A DNA stretch of 64,000 bases from Pontibacter deserti. Lineage in GTDB: Bacteria; Bacteroidota; Bacteroidia; Cytophagales; Hymenobacteraceae. The notes beneath the pieces were generated by a model. That model had not been told where the DNA came from, did not search any database, and worked only from the letters and a program-made list of their open reading frames with translations. The translations under genes and the position numbers were made by a program. Within the stretch, counting starts at the first letter, position 1. Every line of letters begins with the position of its first letter. Location: NCBI RefSeq assembly GCF_023630255.1, contig NZ_JALPRS010000001.1, forward strand, positions 744,001 through 808,000, written 5' to 3'. Below are positions 8,634 through 16,185 of this stretch, piece after piece.

Positions 8634-9710
8634 TTACTTCAAAATGATGCCTGTTGTATCTGCGTCCTTAAAGCTGGAATCACTCAAGTAACGGACATTT
8701 CTAAGGTCAGCGCCCCGTAGCCTGGCTTTACTGAACCTTACACCTCTTAAGTTGGCGCCTCTCAGATCGGCACTATCTAAATTGGCTTCTTCTAAATAAG
8801 CTTCCATTAAAAAAGCGTTCTGTAAGTCTGCACCTTTCAGTATAGCTCTGGTAAGGTCTGCGCCTTCTAAAATGGCATGCGTTAATTTTGCACCCCTTAA
8901 GTCGGCATCGTATAGTTTAACACCGCGCATATCCGTCAGCGACAGATCGGCGCCTCTTAGCTTAGCCGCATTCATATCAGCGCTATCCAGCTTCGCGAAT
9001 TGCAGGAAAGCAGCACTCAGGTCAGCTAACTGGAAATAAGCCTGGCTTAACCTGGCCTCACTCAGGTTAGCTTTAACAAGGCTGGCCCCCGTAAAAAATA
9101 CACCTTTGGCATTTATAAATGATAGATCGGCGTTGTCGAGTTTAGCACCCTGCAGCCTGGCATGTCTTATAAACGAACCACTTAATTTGGCTCCACTCAG
9201 ATTTGCACTATCTAAAACCGCATTGTTCAGCTCAGAGTTTAAAAGGTTGGTATTGCTCAGGTTTGCCTTCACCAGTTTAGCATTCGACAGATCGGCTCCG
9301 TACAGGTTAGCACCTTTCAGATCAATTCCTTCGAAAAAGCCATATTCCCCGTTCAATCCCCGAAGATCAACACCTTCCTGGTGCAGAAATTTAAGAGCCT
9401 CCATGCGTCCGCCCCCTTTTTCAAGCAGTATGGTCCAGTTCTCGCGTATAATAGCCCGCCTACGGCTTGGCGCCTCAGTAAACCAGATAATGATAGCGAG
9501 AAGTACGGCCAGTCTTCCGACATACTTCAGCATCACAAAAAAAGCGAGGTGGCTTATCCAGTAAGCGATCCATCCAAATGCCCACTCCAGCCATTGAATC
9601 GGAGCTACCCAAAAAGAACCGTTCCGGGGTTTAACAGGCTTTGTAACTTCTCTCTTACTCATTTCAGGATCAGGTGCTTGTACTTTAGCTATACTTGGTT
9701 GCATGGCCAC
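8634..9710 (-). CDS. Membrane-anchored pentapeptide-repeat protein
   Basis: The 358-residue protein has a polar N-terminus, then hydrophobic segments at about 33-85 (WLEWAFGWIAYWISHLAFFVML and GRLAVLLAIIIWF), a short linker, and from about residue 112 onward some 45 tandem pentapeptides of the A(D/N)LxG type (GADLSNAKLVKANLSNTNLL and so on). Such repeats form a right-handed quadrilateral beta-helix. Family roles range from DNA mimicry (Qnr, MfpA) to scaffolding. The helix here would be held at the inner membrane, so a scaffold role is more likely than gyrase protection. A family A repeat ends 63 bp beyond its 3' end. Confidence 0.85.
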   Translation of the reverse strand: MAMQPSIAKVQAPDPEMSKREVTKPVKPRNGSFWVAPIQWLEWAFGWIAYWISHLAFFVMLKYVGRLAVLLAIIIWFTEAPSRRRAIIRENWTILLEKGGGRMEALKFLHQEGVDLRGLNGEYGFFEGIDLKGANLYGADLSNAKLVKANLSNTNLLNSELNNAVLDSANLSGAKLSGSFIRHARLQGAKLDNADLSFINAKGVFFTGASLVKANLSEARLSQAYFQLADLSAAFLQFAKLDSADMNAAKLRGADLSLTDMRGVKLYDADLRGAKLTHAILEGADLTRAILKGADLQNAFLMEAYLEEANLDSADLRGANLRGVRFSKARLRGADLRNVRYLSDSSFKDADTTGIILK

Positions 9711-9885
9711 AGTTGCATTCAGAATTTAAGAAAAACACCCGGTTTTGATTTGCCCTGCCACCCATCTCTGCTTACCTTTAGGCAACGTACAATGCTAATG
9801 CCAGAGACTTTTGGACTGGCAACAGCCTTGTTTTGAAACTAAAAAGGCTCCGGATGCGTGCTATCTTCCTTCTAAACACTACCCT

Positions 9886-10515
9886 ATGGATAAACCTGTA
9901 CAGTTAAATATTCCTATTACAGTTTCTTATTCTGCCCTGGAAAGTGTGCTGCAACAGCAGCTGGTGGGGATGTATATCCCCAGGCCTGAAGATGGCATAA
10001 CAGAAAACCCATATGCGCAGGTACTGGAGGTAGGTATAACAGGAAGCAGGGCAGGGGCCTATAACGTGCAGCTACGGGTGCAGCTCAGAATTTTGCGTAC
10101 CGTGCTGAAGCGCGATAAGGTCGATATTTATACTTCGGTGGCACTGGCCTATGATAATACCACACAGCAGGTATATGTGCAGCAGTTTTCGATGGAGTCT
10201 GCTACAACAAGTGGTTTTTACAACACAGCCCTTGAGGTGTTGGTAAATAAGGTAGCCTATAACCAGATCATTGAAAAGGCCCGGATTGACCTGAAATCCA
10301 TTATTACACCGGAACTGGAAAAAGTGAACAACCAGCTAGCGGAGGGCCTGGAACTGAAAGGACTGAAACTGAAAGGTGCTGTTGAGGCGGTAACGGTGCA
10401 GGACATTGTTCCGAAGCCCGACGGGCTTTCTCTTCGGGTGCTGGCACAAGGTAACCTGGAGGTAGTGGTACAGGATCTTACCAGTTTCTTGCCACTGTTA
10501 GCAGGGAAAGTATAA
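9886..10515 (+). CDS. DUF4403-like protein
   Basis: I start this at the ATG at 9886 (MDKPVQLNIPITVSYSALES); the upstream frame to 9811 is open but looks non-coding. The 209-residue product has the DUF4403 opening (LNIPITVSYSALESVLQQQL), a beta-rich middle (VQLRVQLRILRT..., VDIYTSVALAYDNTTQQVYV), a helix of charged repeats (ITPELEKVNNQLAEGLELKG) and a final strand-rich part. No signal peptide is visible, although DUF4403 proteins are often envelope lipoproteins with a tubular lipid-binding look. Function is unknown. Confidence 0.55.
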   Translation: MDKPVQLNIPITVSYSALESVLQQQLVGMYIPRPEDGITENPYAQVLEVGITGSRAGAYNVQLRVQLRILRTVLKRDKVDIYTSVALAYDNTTQQVYVQQFSMESATTSGFYNTALEVLVNKVAYNQIIEKARIDLKSIITPELEKVNNQLAEGLELKGLKLKGAVEAVTVQDIVPKPDGLSLRVLAQGNLEVVVQDLTSFLPLLAGKV

Positions 10516-10768
10516 AGCAACAGTAACGCATTTAATAGCGACGGCGGGAGAGGAAGGTAGGTGGTATTATAGTGGGGCCACAGTAGCTATAAAATTATAG
10601 TTAATTTTGCTCAGAAGCTGCCCCCATTAACCTTAAATACATCCGGAAAAACTACAGGCATACGTATATATTTCTGTAAGCTACTGTTTTACAAAAGACA
10701 GAGAAGCTGCTTAACTTTAGTTACCTGGGCTGCTATAGCACAGAGCCGATACCTGGATTCTATTCAAG

Positions 10769-11602
10769 ATGAAACCTATGGATGTTTTTGTTCTGGTGAT
10801 AAAATATAGCCACCAGGGGCAGGACGAGGTGCTGTACCCTGTTTTGCTCCGTAGCGACAGCGAGCTTGTGTTGGTCGACTGCGGCTATGCCGGTTCTTTG
10901 CCCTTGCTGCAGGAAGCCGCCAACAAATACGGACTCTCATCTGATAACCTTACAGGTATTATCATCACCCATCACGACATCGACCACATGGGCGGCCTGA
11001 AGGAGCTGAAAGCGGCATATCCTAAAGTAAAAGTATACGCATCCGAAACAGAAGCACCTTATATCAGTGGCAGAAAGAAATCGCTCCGGCTGCAGCAGGC
11101 AGAGGCGCTGTATAACACCTTGCCCGGGGAGCAGAAGGCGTGGGCCTGGCAATTTCAGGAGTCGCTCAAAGCGGTGCAGCCTGTTAACGTAGATGTGGTG
11201 CTGACGGAAAAGGAAGTGCCTGCTTCCTGGGGTAATATCCAAATTATACCTACGCCGGGCCATATGCCGGGGCACTTTTCCATATACATCCCGCAAAGTA
11301 AAACGCTTGTTGCTGCCGATGCCGTAGTGGCAGAACAAGACGAGCTGGAACTGGCAAATCCTACCTATACCCTGAACCTGGAACAGGCAGTAGCCTCTGT
11401 TAGAAAGCTACAGCAACTGGATGTGGATCGCATCATCTGTTACCATGGCGGAGTTGTAGAAAATGATATCGGGGAGAAGCTGCAAAAACTGGTGGCAAGG
11501 TATACACCGTCACAGCCAGCACCTTTTGTTGCGGAAGAACCACAGGAAGTTAGCAGCCCCGTCTGCTACGCGCACCTGAAAGAGTTTCGGGAAGGTTTCT
11601 GA
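10769..11602 (+). CDS. Metallo-beta-lactamase-fold hydrolase
   Basis: The 277-residue protein begins with an N-terminal strand pair ending LVLVDCGYAGS, then ITHHDIDHMGG near residue 70, the TPGHMPGHFS motif, AADAVVAEQD and a final CYHGG. This is the zinc-binding set of the MBL superfamily. The usual HxHxDH is HHDIDH, a variant seen in lactonase-like and AttM-like branches. There is no signal peptide, so it acts in the cytosol. Substrates could be lactones or other esters. It is not a beta-lactamase by context: no regulator or export signal is present. Confidence 0.8.
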   Translation: MKPMDVFVLVIKYSHQGQDEVLYPVLLRSDSELVLVDCGYAGSLPLLQEAANKYGLSSDNLTGIIITHHDIDHMGGLKELKAAYPKVKVYASETEAPYISGRKKSLRLQQAEALYNTLPGEQKAWAWQFQESLKAVQPVNVDVVLTEKEVPASWGNIQIIPTPGHMPGHFSIYIPQSKTLVAADAVVAEQDELELANPTYTLNLEQAVASVRKLQQLDVDRIICYHGGVVENDIGEKLQKLVARYTPSQPAPFVAEEPQEVSSPVCYAHLKEFREGF

Positions 11603-11724
11603 GTAATAGGATGGATGTGGAGTAGGAAAGAAGTTAAGGTCGTAAATAGCTTATACTTGTAACACATCTCAGCTCCATAATTGATGTAGTCCAACTGCTT
11701 ACCTTAAATATTCCTGTGATAGTA

Positions 11725-11768
11725 GTAAGAAAAAAGGGTCCCCTTCAGGGGGCCAATAGGGGTGTTAC
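11725..11768 (-). repeat. Hairpin repeat family B, left copy of DUF559 element 2
   Basis: AAGAAAAAAGGGTCCCCTTC is followed by AGGGGGCCAATAGGGGTGTTAC. It is an inverted counterpart of 12258-12300, with a GTCCCC/GGGGAC-type stem and the GGGGTGTTAC tail. A few bases of the hairpin have diverged. Confidence 0.8.
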
Positions 11769-11818
11769 ACTCGCGTTCCCGGTAATCTACCGTGGGTAGC
11801 TTCTCATACTTACTGAAG

Positions 11819-12211
11819 TTACTGCTGATCAGCTGTTACAATAGTTTTCAAGTTCAGTATAAAAGCCTGTAATGTTCGTAAAACATTTGGCATGTCCTTT
11901 TTCACTTCCAGGTCATCAAAGCGCAGGAACCTTATGCCATACTTCTCCAGCTCAGCTTGCCTTAGAGTGTCATAATCGTAGCTATAGTTGTGACTGTCCC
12001 CATCTATTTCAACGGCTAACTTCAGTTCGTGACAATAAAAGTCAACTATAAAATCGAGTAATGGCACCTGGCGGTGGAATTGGTAGTTCAGCAGCTTCCG
12101 CTCCTTTATTACCTGCCAGAGCAGGATTTCAGAAAGGGTGCTGTTTTTTCGTAGCTCTCTGGCTTTAGCTTTCAGGTCTTCTCTGTAGGGGATGATGTCG
12201 TTCTTACTCAA
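11819..12211 (-). CDS. DUF559 (Vsr-like PD-(D/E)XK) protein, copy 2
   Basis: This intact 130-residue protein has the DUF559 layout: an N-terminal basic helix (EDLKAKARELRKNSTLSEILLWQ), YQFHRQVPLLDFIVDFYC, then LAVEIDGDSH and a C-terminal RFLRFDDLEVKKDMPNVLR. The VDFYC aspartate and the EIDG acidic pair are the expected metal ligands of this restriction-endonuclease-like fold, which is related to the very-short-patch repair nuclease Vsr. The gene lies between inverted family B hairpins. It is a recent duplicate of 14201-14608: the proteins are almost identical up to the last dozen residues, and about 90 bp of upstream DNA is also shared. Possible roles are mobilising its flanking repeats, DNA repair or restriction; none is shown. 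Confidence 0.85.
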   Translation of the reverse strand: MSKNDIIPYREDLKAKARELRKNSTLSEILLWQVIKERKLLNYQFHRQVPLLDFIVDFYCHELKLAVEIDGDSHNYSYDYDTLRQAELEKYGIRFLRFDDLEVKKDMPNVLRTLQAFILNLKTIVTADQQ

Positions 12212-12257
12212 AGTGCAGTTGCTTTAGAGTTAAAGTCATTTGCGCTTCTCAACAAAA

Positions 12258-12300
12258 GTAACACCCCTATAGTCCCCTCAAGGGGACAGTTTTTTTCTTA
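12258..12300 (+). repeat. Hairpin repeat family B, right copy of DUF559 element 2
   Basis: GTAACACCCCTATAGTCCCC is followed by TCAAGGGGACAG and a T-run. The stem is GTCCCC/GGGGAC. Read on the minus strand, the hairpin is followed by the box AGGGGTGTTAC. Almost the same sequence occurs at 14655-14697 upstream of the duplicate gene. Confidence 0.85.
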
Positions 12301-12380
12301 CTATTATCATAGAAATCTCTTGTAGCAACATCTACTAATTATTAGCTACGAAGTAACTCATTCCACTATGACCAAAAGCC

Positions 12381-12475
12381 GGACTGTCCCCTTGAGGGGA
12401 CTAGAGGGGTGTTGAAGCGGCAACTATAGAACTATACTTCCAACTAAAGCAATAGCCGGATTGTCCCCTTGAGGA
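12381..12475 (-). repeat. Two extra family B hairpins without a gene
   Basis: GGACTGTCCCCTTGAGGGGA followed by CTAGAGGGGTGTTGAAG (12381-12416) is a full inverted family B unit. A second, truncated one (GGATTGTCCCCTTGAGGAC, 12457-12475) lacks the GGGGTG tail. Between them is ACTATAGAACTATACTTCC. These show that family B exists apart from a nuclease gene. Confidence 0.75.
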
Positions 12476-12678
12476 CAAGTGAGAACGGGAGTTCGAAACT
12501 TGCGACCGCAGGTCATTGCGTATAATCGTGCACGAGAAAAAGCTCCCTTTCCTGTTTTAGGGTTAAATACCCACGATAAGAGGTAGAGGCAGGGAAGTTA
12601 AACCAGGCAACTATAGAACGGTAACCGGTAACGAAACGAAGGCTGAAGAACTCCTTGCCTTGCTGATAAAAAGAAACC

Positions 12679-13857
12679 TTATACTTCCGCCGGAAAGTAT
12701 AGCCTGAACTCTGTACCTTTATCTTCTTCGCTTTCAACTTCTATTTTACCTCCGGCATTCTCCAGTATGCGTTTTACCATGTACAGCCCAATGCCAGTGC
12801 CTTCCGCGTGGTTATGAAATCGCTTGAACATGGTGTATAGCTCCTTTTGCTGGCGACCATTTATACCCATGCCGTTGTCTCTTATACTTAGCACCACATA
12901 AGGCTCCTCCAGGCGCGAGGATAAAGTAATAATACATTCTCGGTCCGGAGACTGAAATTTGATGGCATTGCTGAGCAGGTTATACAAAATACTGCGGAAG
13001 TTTTTGCGGGAGAATTTCAGTATGTTCACCTGGAAATCAGTGTGTATAAAGCAGTCTTTCAGGTTGGCAGGTTTGTGCAGGTCCGCCATAATCTCTTCGT
13101 ACACTTCCTTGATCGTGATCACTTCATCCGAAACACTTTCGCTGAGGCCTTTATGCATGCTGTTGATCTCGGTCAGGTCTACTATGGTACGTTTAAAACG
13201 GTTCACAGAGTCCACCACCCGATGCAGGATCTCTTCCGTTGCACTGTTCAGGGCGTTAGCCGCTTCCAGTTCATTTTTCAGAATATGCATCAACCCTTCT
13301 ATGTTCAGGATAGGGGAATGGAGGTCGTGGGAGGCTGTGTAAATAAATGTATCCAGGTCGAGGTTGATCCGTTCAAGTTCGGTGTTCTTGAGCTCGAGCA
13401 CACTTTGTTGCCGCTCGGCCAGTTTATCCTGCAGCTCTTTCTGCTCGGTTATGTCGCCGGTTATTTTTGTAAAACCAATGTGCTTTTCATTTTCATAAAT
13501 AGGGGTGAGCTTGATGGTGGCCCAGAACAGGGAGCCGTCCTTCCGCTTGCGCCAGTCTTTGGTTTCATAAAGGCCATCTTCTAAAGCAGATTTCAATTCT
13601 ACTTTTGGCATATCTGCCTGCTGGTACTCGTCCGGGAAAAGCATCCCAAAGAACTTCCCTACAAATTCATTCTCCTTGTACCCTTTCAGCTGCTCTACTC
13701 CTTTGTTCCAGGTTGTAATAATACCCTCGGTATCCATCGCGAAAATGGCATAATCTTTTATCTGTTCAATAAAGTAAGAATTGATCTTATCTGGGTTATG
13801 CAGTGAGTCCATTTGTAACAGGTGTTGGTTATCTGTTTTACTCTGTAACCATAACAC
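12679..13857 (-). CDS. PAS-domain sensor histidine kinase
   Basis: The 392-residue protein has one PAS/PAC domain at about 22-138 (DYAIFAMDTEGIITTWNKGVEQLKGY ... ITGDITEQ), a short coiled coil (140-165), the histidine phosphoacceptor region with ASHDLHSPI (His177) and a C-terminal HATPase with N box (LLSNAIKF), DNGMGI and GTGIGLYMVKRI. There are no transmembrane helices, so it senses a cytosolic signal. A second start at Met16 (MDSLHNPDKINSYF) is possible and gives a cleaner PAS boundary. No response regulator is adjacent, which is common for such orphan Bacteroidota kinases. Its kinase core closely resembles that of 16186-18906. Confidence 0.9.
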   Translation of the reverse strand: MLWLQSKTDNQHLLQMDSLHNPDKINSYFIEQIKDYAIFAMDTEGIITTWNKGVEQLKGYKENEFVGKFFGMLFPDEYQQADMPKVELKSALEDGLYETKDWRKRKDGSLFWATIKLTPIYENEKHIGFTKITGDITEQKELQDKLAERQQSVLELKNTELERINLDLDTFIYTASHDLHSPILNIEGLMHILKNELEAANALNSATEEILHRVVDSVNRFKRTIVDLTEINSMHKGLSESVSDEVITIKEVYEEIMADLHKPANLKDCFIHTDFQVNILKFSRKNFRSILYNLLSNAIKFQSPDRECIITLSSRLEEPYVVLSIRDNGMGINGRQQKELYTMFKRFHNHAEGTGIGLYMVKRILENAGGKIEVESEEDKGTEFRLYFPAEV

Positions 13858-13931
13858 AGGTTATGGTACTATAATCTGAAGTTTGTACTGAGGAGAGGGC
13901 TCACCGGTTACGGCCCATCACAAGAGCGTTA

Positions 13932-14023
13932 GGGAGAGCTTGTAGCTTGCACTGCTACTCTTGCTGAAAGTATAGCTGCGCGGAATTGGGAAGGTATGAG
14001 CTAAAATCCCGCTGGAGCGGGGG
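13932..14023. repeat. Decayed REP pair (RAYT-associated family)
   Basis: GAGCTTGTAGCTTGCACTGC, then a TGCTGAAAGTATAGCTGCG spacer, then a damaged right arm ending in CCCGCTGGAGCGGGGG. It follows the same order as the intact unit at 15981-16078, but neither palindrome is complete. Confidence 0.65.
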
Positions 14024-14097
14024 AGAGTGTAGAAAAAATATACCGGTTACAAACTTGCAGCATGTGCGAGGGGAGGCAAGTCGCTTCGTAGCTACTG

Positions 14098-14181
14098 TAG
14101 TCCAACCACCCCCGGCCCCTCAGAGCTACGCTCGCTACCTTTGAATTCGCGTTCTCGGTAGTCTAAGGCGGGGAGCTTTTT
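14098..14181 (+). repeat. Hairpin repeat family A (long form), left copy of element 3
   Basis: CCAACCACCCCCGGCCCCTC is followed by an insert carrying AGAGCTACGCTCGCTACC and GAATTCGCGTTCTCGGTAG, then CTAAGGCGGGGAGCTTTT. The inverted counterpart at 14811-14894 has the same insert. It is about 30 bp longer than the copies at 8041 and 8521. Confidence 0.85.
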
Positions 14182-14223
14182 ACCTCACCCCGGCCCTCTC
14201 CTAAAAACAGGAGAGGGAGCTTT
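14181..14223 (+). repeat. Hairpin repeat family C, overlapping the DUF559 3' end
   Basis: TACCTCACCCCGG is followed by a perfect 9-bp stem (CCCTCTCCT, loop AAAAAC, AGGAGAGGG). An inverted partner with GGGCTGGGGTGAGGTA lies at 14977-15013. The unit runs into the last codons of the minus-strand DUF559 gene and supplies its new C-terminus and stop. Confidence 0.8.
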
Positions 14224-14608
14224 GATTTATTGTTATCGTAGCTTTGAAGTTCAGTATAAATTCCTGTAGTGTTCGTATTACATTCGGCATTTGCTTTTTC
14301 ACTTCCAGATCATCAAAGCGCAGGATCCTTACGCCATACTTCTCCAGCTCAGCTTGTCTGTTGCAGTCGTAATCATAGCTATAGTTGTGACTATCTCCAT
14401 CTATTTCAAATGCCAATTTCAGCTCATGACAATAAAAGTCAACTATAAAATCGAGTAATGGCACCTGGCGGTGGAATTGGTAGTTCAGCAGCTTCCGCTC
14501 CTTTATTACCTGCCAGAGCAGGATTTCAGAAAGGGTGCTGTTTTTTCGTAGCTCTCTGGCTTTAGCTTTCAGGTCTTCTCTGTAGGGGATAATGTGGTTC
14601 TTGCTCAA
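14201..14608 (-). CDS. DUF559 (Vsr-like PD-(D/E)XK) protein, copy 3
   Basis: This 135-residue protein is nearly identical to the product of 11819-12211 through about residue 120, including YQFHRQVPLLDFIVDFYC and LAFEIDGDSH. The tail differs: the other copy ends TADQQ, while this one continues as NQSSLSCF. The codons for that tail and its stop are made of the family C hairpin, so a repeat appears to have landed in or beside the 3' end. The acidic residues of the nuclease fold are kept, so the protein may be active. Families A and C on the left, and B, A, D and C on the right, surround it. Confidence 0.85.
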   Translation of the reverse strand: MSKNHIIPYREDLKAKARELRKNSTLSEILLWQVIKERKLLNYQFHRQVPLLDFIVDFYCHELKLAFEIDGDSHNYSYDYDCNRQAELEKYGVRILRFDDLEVKKQMPNVIRTLQEFILNFKATITINQSSLSCF

Positions 14609-14654
14609 AGTATAGTTGCTTTAGAGTTGAAGTCATTTGCGCTTCTCAACAAAA

Positions 14655-14697
14655 GTAACACCCCTATGGTCCCCTCAAGGGGACAGTTTTTTTTTAC
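14655..14697 (+). repeat. Hairpin repeat family B upstream of DUF559 copy 3
   Basis: GTAACACCCCTATGGTCCCC is followed by TCAAGGGGACAG and a T-run. It is one base different from 12258-12300 in the box region, and the sequence between it and the gene start is also duplicated. Confidence 0.85.
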
Positions 14698-14767
14698 TAA
14701 TATGAAAGTAATTCCAAAGAATAACCAGCTACTATACCACTACTAGCCAAGAGTAGCAACAGCAGAA

Positions 14768-14799
14768 AGTGTCCCCTTGAGGGGACTATAGGGGTGTAA
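14768..14799 (-). repeat. Hairpin repeat family B, inverted partner
   Basis: GTGTCCCCTTGAGGGGACTA is followed by TAGGGGTGTAAT. With 14655-14697 it forms an inverted pair around about 70 bp of plain DNA that contains no gene. This is what an element emptied of its gene would look like. Confidence 0.75.
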
Positions 14800-14810
14800 T
14801 CGTGCACGAA

Positions 14811-14894
14811 AAAAGCTCCCCGCCTTAGACTACCGAGAACGCGAATTCAAAGGTAGCGAGCGTAGCTCTGAGGGGCTGGGGGTGGTTGGACCAC
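14811..14894 (-). repeat. Hairpin repeat family A (long form), right copy of element 3
   Basis: This is an inverted counterpart of 14098-14181 including the TACCGAGAACGCGAATTC and GGTAGCGAGCGTAGCTCTG insert, ending GGGGCTGGGGGTGGTTGG. The near identity of the inserts argues that this pair arose or was corrected recently. Confidence 0.85.
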
Positions 14895-14937
14895 AGCAGC
14901 TATAAAACTATACTTCCAACAATACCTATATCAGAAA

Positions 14938-15013
14938 TTCCCCTCTTGAGAGGGGTAGGGGTGTGTGACTTGAGAGTAGGAGCCTTCAATAAAAGAGGGC
15001 TGGGGTGAGGTAA
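14938..15013 (-). repeat. Hairpin repeats families D and C (inverted)
   Basis: Family D is CCCCTCTTGAGAGGGG followed by TAGGGGTGTGT (14938-14968), a perfect palindrome with the same GGGGTG box. The family C partner (AGAGGGCTGGGGTGAGGTA) ends at 15013, three bases from the stop of the DUF5694 gene. Confidence 0.75.
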
Positions 15014-15015
15014 AC

Positions 15016-15885
15016 CTACCGCAACACCTTATTAGCCGGCACCAACTCATGATAAGGCGAGCTCTCCACGGCTTGCTGCAACGGCCCTATGTGGGCGGCA
15101 CCGTAGATTACCAAGATGCGGTCGTCGGGGCTTTCGGTGATGCGCTGAATGTTGCGGAAGATGCGCAGGTTGCGGTTAAACCAGGAGGCGCTGTACCAGT
15201 CCACGCCGGTATAATCGTAAGGCTGTGCCTCATACTGAAAAGCCTCCCGGAAATAGTTTTCGTGTCTTTTGCGGATGGCTTCCGGCTGGTTCATTTCCTT
15301 TATTTTCTGGTAGAGGGTTTGGGGGTGTTTGCCGGCCAGCTTTTGTTCGGCTTCGTGGCGGGTCTTTACGGTTGCCTGCATGTACTCCCAGAACTTCTCC
15401 ATCTCAGCTGCTTTGTCTTCACGAACCTCAAACTCTTTGCTGCCGGGCTTTTGGTAGGCGTCCAGGTTGCCCCAGGTATCGATGGCGTACACGCGCAGGT
15501 GCCCCAGCTGTTTGGCTAGCCTGAAACCCAACTGGTACTCTTCGCCAACGCCCAGCTCGTAGCGGCCCTCCAGGTAGGCCTGGTACAGCGAGTCCAGGCG
15601 GGCCTGCTTCTCCGGCCTTACCTCTACGGCAATTTTGGTGGGTTTGAAGGTAGCCATCTGGCTGGTGATGCGCGCTATGTCGCGCTGGCTCTGGGGGGAG
15701 GTAACATCCAGTTGGTCGGCTTTGTCTGTGGTGATAATGTCGGCATTGGGATAGGCAAAATGGAAGGTACCCAGCAATAGGACCTGCGCCCGGCCCTCCC
15801 GGCCACCTAGCTTTTTAAACTGTGCCAGTGCAGGCATAAGGCAGCTGCTTGCCAGCAGCGCTACAGCGAGTAATAGCTTTTTCAT
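15016..15885 (-). CDS. DUF5694 family exported protein (TraB/Tiki-like fold)
   Basis: The 289-residue protein has a signal peptide (MKKLLLAVALLASSCLMPALA). VLLLGTFHFAYPNAD near residue 37 and VIYGAAHIGPLQQ near residue 262 match the GTFH and GxxH motifs of DUF5694. These are reminiscent of TraB/Tiki-type metal-dependent proteins, in which such motifs supply metal ligands. The middle is helical with many Glu and Lys residues. Base composition is higher in GC than its neighbours. Protease activity is known only for related folds and is not shown for this family. Confidence 0.75.
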   Translation of the reverse strand: MKKLLLAVALLASSCLMPALAQFKKLGGREGRAQVLLLGTFHFAYPNADIITTDKADQLDVTSPQSQRDIARITSQMATFKPTKIAVEVRPEKQARLDSLYQAYLEGRYELGVGEEYQLGFRLAKQLGHLRVYAIDTWGNLDAYQKPGSKEFEVREDKAAEMEKFWEYMQATVKTRHEAEQKLAGKHPQTLYQKIKEMNQPEAIRKRHENYFREAFQYEAQPYDYTGVDWYSASWFNRNLRIFRNIQRITESPDDRILVIYGAAHIGPLQQAVESSPYHELVPANKVLR

Positions 15886-15980
15886 AGTTTGGTAGGGGTT
15901 GTTTCTGCAATAGATGGAAGCGAGGGGAGCGAGGTTGCCTGGGAGGTAAGAATTTATGGAGGCTGGGTTATTACTCCTTG

Positions 15981-16078
15981 GGCTGGTGCGAGCTTGTAGC
16001 TCGTACTGTTACTTTAGCTGAAGGTATAGCTGCGTGGAAAAGAAAGGCACGAGCTGCAAGCTCACGCCAGCGGGGGGA
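15981..16078. repeat. REP pair (BIME) of the RAYT-associated family
   Basis: The left palindrome is GTGCGAGCTTGTAGCTCGTAC (15986-16006). A 39-bp spacer containing AAGGTATAGCTGCGTGGAAA follows. The right palindrome is GGCACGAGCTGCAAGCTC followed by ACGCCAGCGGGG. The two arms are inverted relative to each other, as in enterobacterial BIMEs. It lies between the divergent DUF5694 and kinase genes. Confidence 0.85.
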
Positions 16079-16185
16079 CGAACGTAGGGGTATAAAGTTT
16101 CGGACTATAAACCGACAATGTCGAGGGGCGGAATTAATCTTGCTGTGGAATTGTGTATCTTGGAACATTAATTATCATCTACAGC

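Noticed and set aside
10769-11602. Beta-lactamase (resistance) call for the MBL-fold gene
   Set aside because: No export signal, HHDIDH variant site and no resistance context; a lactonase/esterase-like hydrolase is more likely.
12513-12737. 74-codon minus-strand frame downstream of the PAS kinase
   Set aside because: It overlaps the kinase 3' end, starts inside it and shows no family features.
14098-15013. CRISPR-like look of the clustered hairpins
   Set aside because: Repeats differ in family and orientation, and spacers vary from 0 to several hundred bases with no regular array or cas gene.
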